Position numbers and translations under genes: made by a program. A model generated the notes under the pieces. It saw only the letters and a program-made list of their open reading frames with translations, did not search any database and was not told the origin of the DNA. DNA of 64,000 nucleotides from positions 23,774,425-23,838,424 of the forward strand of contig NC_056546.1 of NCBI RefSeq assembly GCF_910596095.1, in the 5' to 3' direction. Positions 62,041-64,000 of this stretch are shown here, one piece after another (position 1 is the first letter of the stretch; every line of letters begins with the position of its first letter). The stretch is from Thunnus maccoyii (Eukaryota > Chordata > Actinopteri > Scombriformes > Scombridae).

Positions 62041-64000
62041 AAAAGACCTTTTGCCAACAATTATACTCACTATAGTCTACCAAATGTGTATTAAGGACAG
62101 GACTGCATCTGAAAATAGTCCCCAACAAAAGCACAATTTGCTCTTGTTTGAGTAGTGTTTGCACAAAACAGTTCCCAACTTTTTTAGGGAATTACCTATC
62201 CTTTTTAAAATTTGAGACTATAAATTTGTGCCCCAATTTTAGAGCTTTTCATCTTCAATAGCTAACAAACGGGCTGATGGGTGCCACAGACGAGGTAGGA
62301 CAGTTGAAAAGTGAGAGACAGGCTAACACCTTGTTAGTTTTGGTATTTTCATGGTACAAGAAGAAGAATACAGTATAACACCAGCTTTATCTTTTATATG
62401 GAGATTACAAATATAAAGAGTGTCACACACATTCAAAAAATTACCAGCAATGTTTGTGTCCTGATAAAGACAACAACATAGTTAGAGGAAATGTAATCTT
62501 TGGCTCCTCTTTCCTCATTGTATTTGTATCAGGACACCTGTGTGTCATTGCTTATTGACTAAACCATTGTTGACAGTATTTTAAAAGACACAGGCTGTTA
62601 GCTGTTAGGCTGTGGTCCTAAATATGTGGCTTTGGAGTTGATGCCACCATTTTTACTCCAGAAAATTAATCTTTTAAATCTGATCGAACCCATCAGCTAC
62701 AAGAAGAAACATTTTTTCACCTTTATGAAAAGCAGAGCAGAGTGATCCCTCTGTATTTCTTTTTTCCTCTCTCAGATGAGCTCCTCTGTTTGTTTTAGGG
62801 ATGTTGGCCTGCCAGTACGTCACTGTGTTGTATGCAAGCTTACCATTTATGGTAGAGCTAAATCCCAGGATGTGGAATGTGCCGCTCCCAAAAGTTGAAT
62901 TCCTGCCAGGGGATTGCTGCTCAAAGTGGAAAGAAAAAGCTCCGGGCAGGCTGACTCAATGAAACACGTCCTTTCTTGTGGGGTTTACAAACCAAGATAC
63001 ATCCTTAACAGGCCTCAAGGCATGTCAGTGATGTCATCTTTGAGACTGTTAGTTTTAAACTAAAGCCCTTACAATGCTGAAGATCAAATCAAGTTAAAAG
63101 TACAGATGTTACTCATTGTTAAGGCTGTGAAAACACATCTGTCAACATCAGACTAATGGTATTCTTTGCCATCTGACATACTTATGAACATGCTGTTGCT
63201 CCATAGGTCTCACAGGGCAGCCACAAATGACTCTACCATAATTATTTATATAAACTGCCTGCCAGTACAGAAGTTATCCTCTTACATTTATCACTAGCCT
63301 ATCTCACCCCTGTAGCTTTCATTACTATAACTGACCAGGGTGTAACTGAAATGATCTATAACAAAAAATGTTCAGTAACTTTTGTCATGAGATAACAATC
63401 TGCAGTTCACCAATCCAGAGACTCCACAGCTCCACTTTGGCTCACATTAATTTGCATCCGCTCATGATTACGCAGCCACAGAGGACACGTCTTTAAATGG
63501 TTACATGCAAAGATAACTTGTATATAAAACTTTATATTTCTGCAAGACTTTACTCAACTGATGAACTCACAGCTCCAACTCTGTTGTTAGATAAAAATAA
63601 ACACAAGTAATACACCAAATGGTTTAAATGGTTTATTAAATATTGCATAATACCGAAGTCACAGCAGTGTATAGTATCTTTATTTTAATATTGTCAATGT
63701 AACAGCACTGCAAATTGAAGCAAACAAACCAAACCTGTTGCAGGTTGTGTGTCTCATCAAACTAATTCATTCTCATGATTATTAATTATTAAGTCGAAGC
63801 ATCGTGTCACACTTTAGGTACTTGTACAGTAACTGACAAGTTCTCAGTAAATGTTCTCCCATCACAGAGACTAGGACTATGGGAAAACCAGGGTTACATT
63901 AAATATGTCATGGATACATTTCAGTGATACTCAAAAACAATTAATGAAAATGAGGCACAATTTTTGCATCTAACATAAGGCATTATGATCCTCACAAATG
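62041..64000. other. Right-edge intergenic region, nothing identified
   Basis: About 2 kb, AT-rich, with no exon, RNA gene or transposon end that I can support. Confidence 0.5.

Noticed and set aside
62041-64000. Possible first exon of the next gene (for example sorbs1, next to PDLIM1 in human)
   Set aside because: No ATG-plus-donor exon or conserved peptide could be recognised.

Overview
This is a vertebrate, almost certainly teleost and probably percomorph, nuclear locus. It has GT-AG spliced genes with short introns, non-coding DNA rich in decayed teleost repeats, and protein-coding content that matches blocks of human chromosome 10 (UNC5B, PCBD1, SGPL1, NEUROG3, PDLIM1) plus HGSNAT. None of the long open frames is a bacterial-style gene. 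I rebuilt the coding regions by joining exons across splice sites and checking that every phase fits. I used no database search; gene identities rest on recalled family sequences.

Layout, left to right: (1) 1-2310, minus strand: the first coding exon of a signal-peptide gene, most likely unc5b, running out of the left edge; its intron holds a dead L1-type LINE fragment. (2) 5372-28183, minus: complete 18-exon hgsnat, predicted 598 residues (lysosomal heparan-sulfate acetyltransferase). (3) 29176-32048, plus: complete 4-exon pcbd1, 102 residues (pterin carbinolamine dehydratase / HNF1 dimerisation cofactor), head-to-head with hgsnat across about 1 kb. (4) 35235-45257, minus: complete 14-coding-exon sgpl1, 565 residues (sphingosine-1-phosphate lyase), with two possible first coding exons. 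(5) 50679-51341, plus: neurog3, a 220-residue bHLH factor with a single coding exon and an upstream non-coding exon behind a TATA box. (6) 52179-59389, minus: complete 7-exon pdlim1 (PDZ-ZM-LIM), 321 residues, tail-to-tail with neurog3. (7) 59390-64000: no gene seen; repeat-rich.

The genes do not form one pathway. They are neighbours by conserved synteny and encode a lysosomal enzyme, a cytosolic/nuclear cofactor, an ER enzyme, a nuclear regulator and a cytoskeletal adaptor.

I found no previously undescribed multi-gene system. The most informative unusual structures are a piggyBac-like MITE inserted in a LINE so cleanly that removing it and one TTAA restores the reverse-transcriptase frame, the duplicated four-codon sgpl1 first exons, the back-to-back polyadenylation signals between neurog3 and pdlim1, a basic-region Asn-to-His change in Neurog3, a T17-G22 homopolymer inside a MITE, and three related repeat copies, one with a 107-bp internal tandem duplication.
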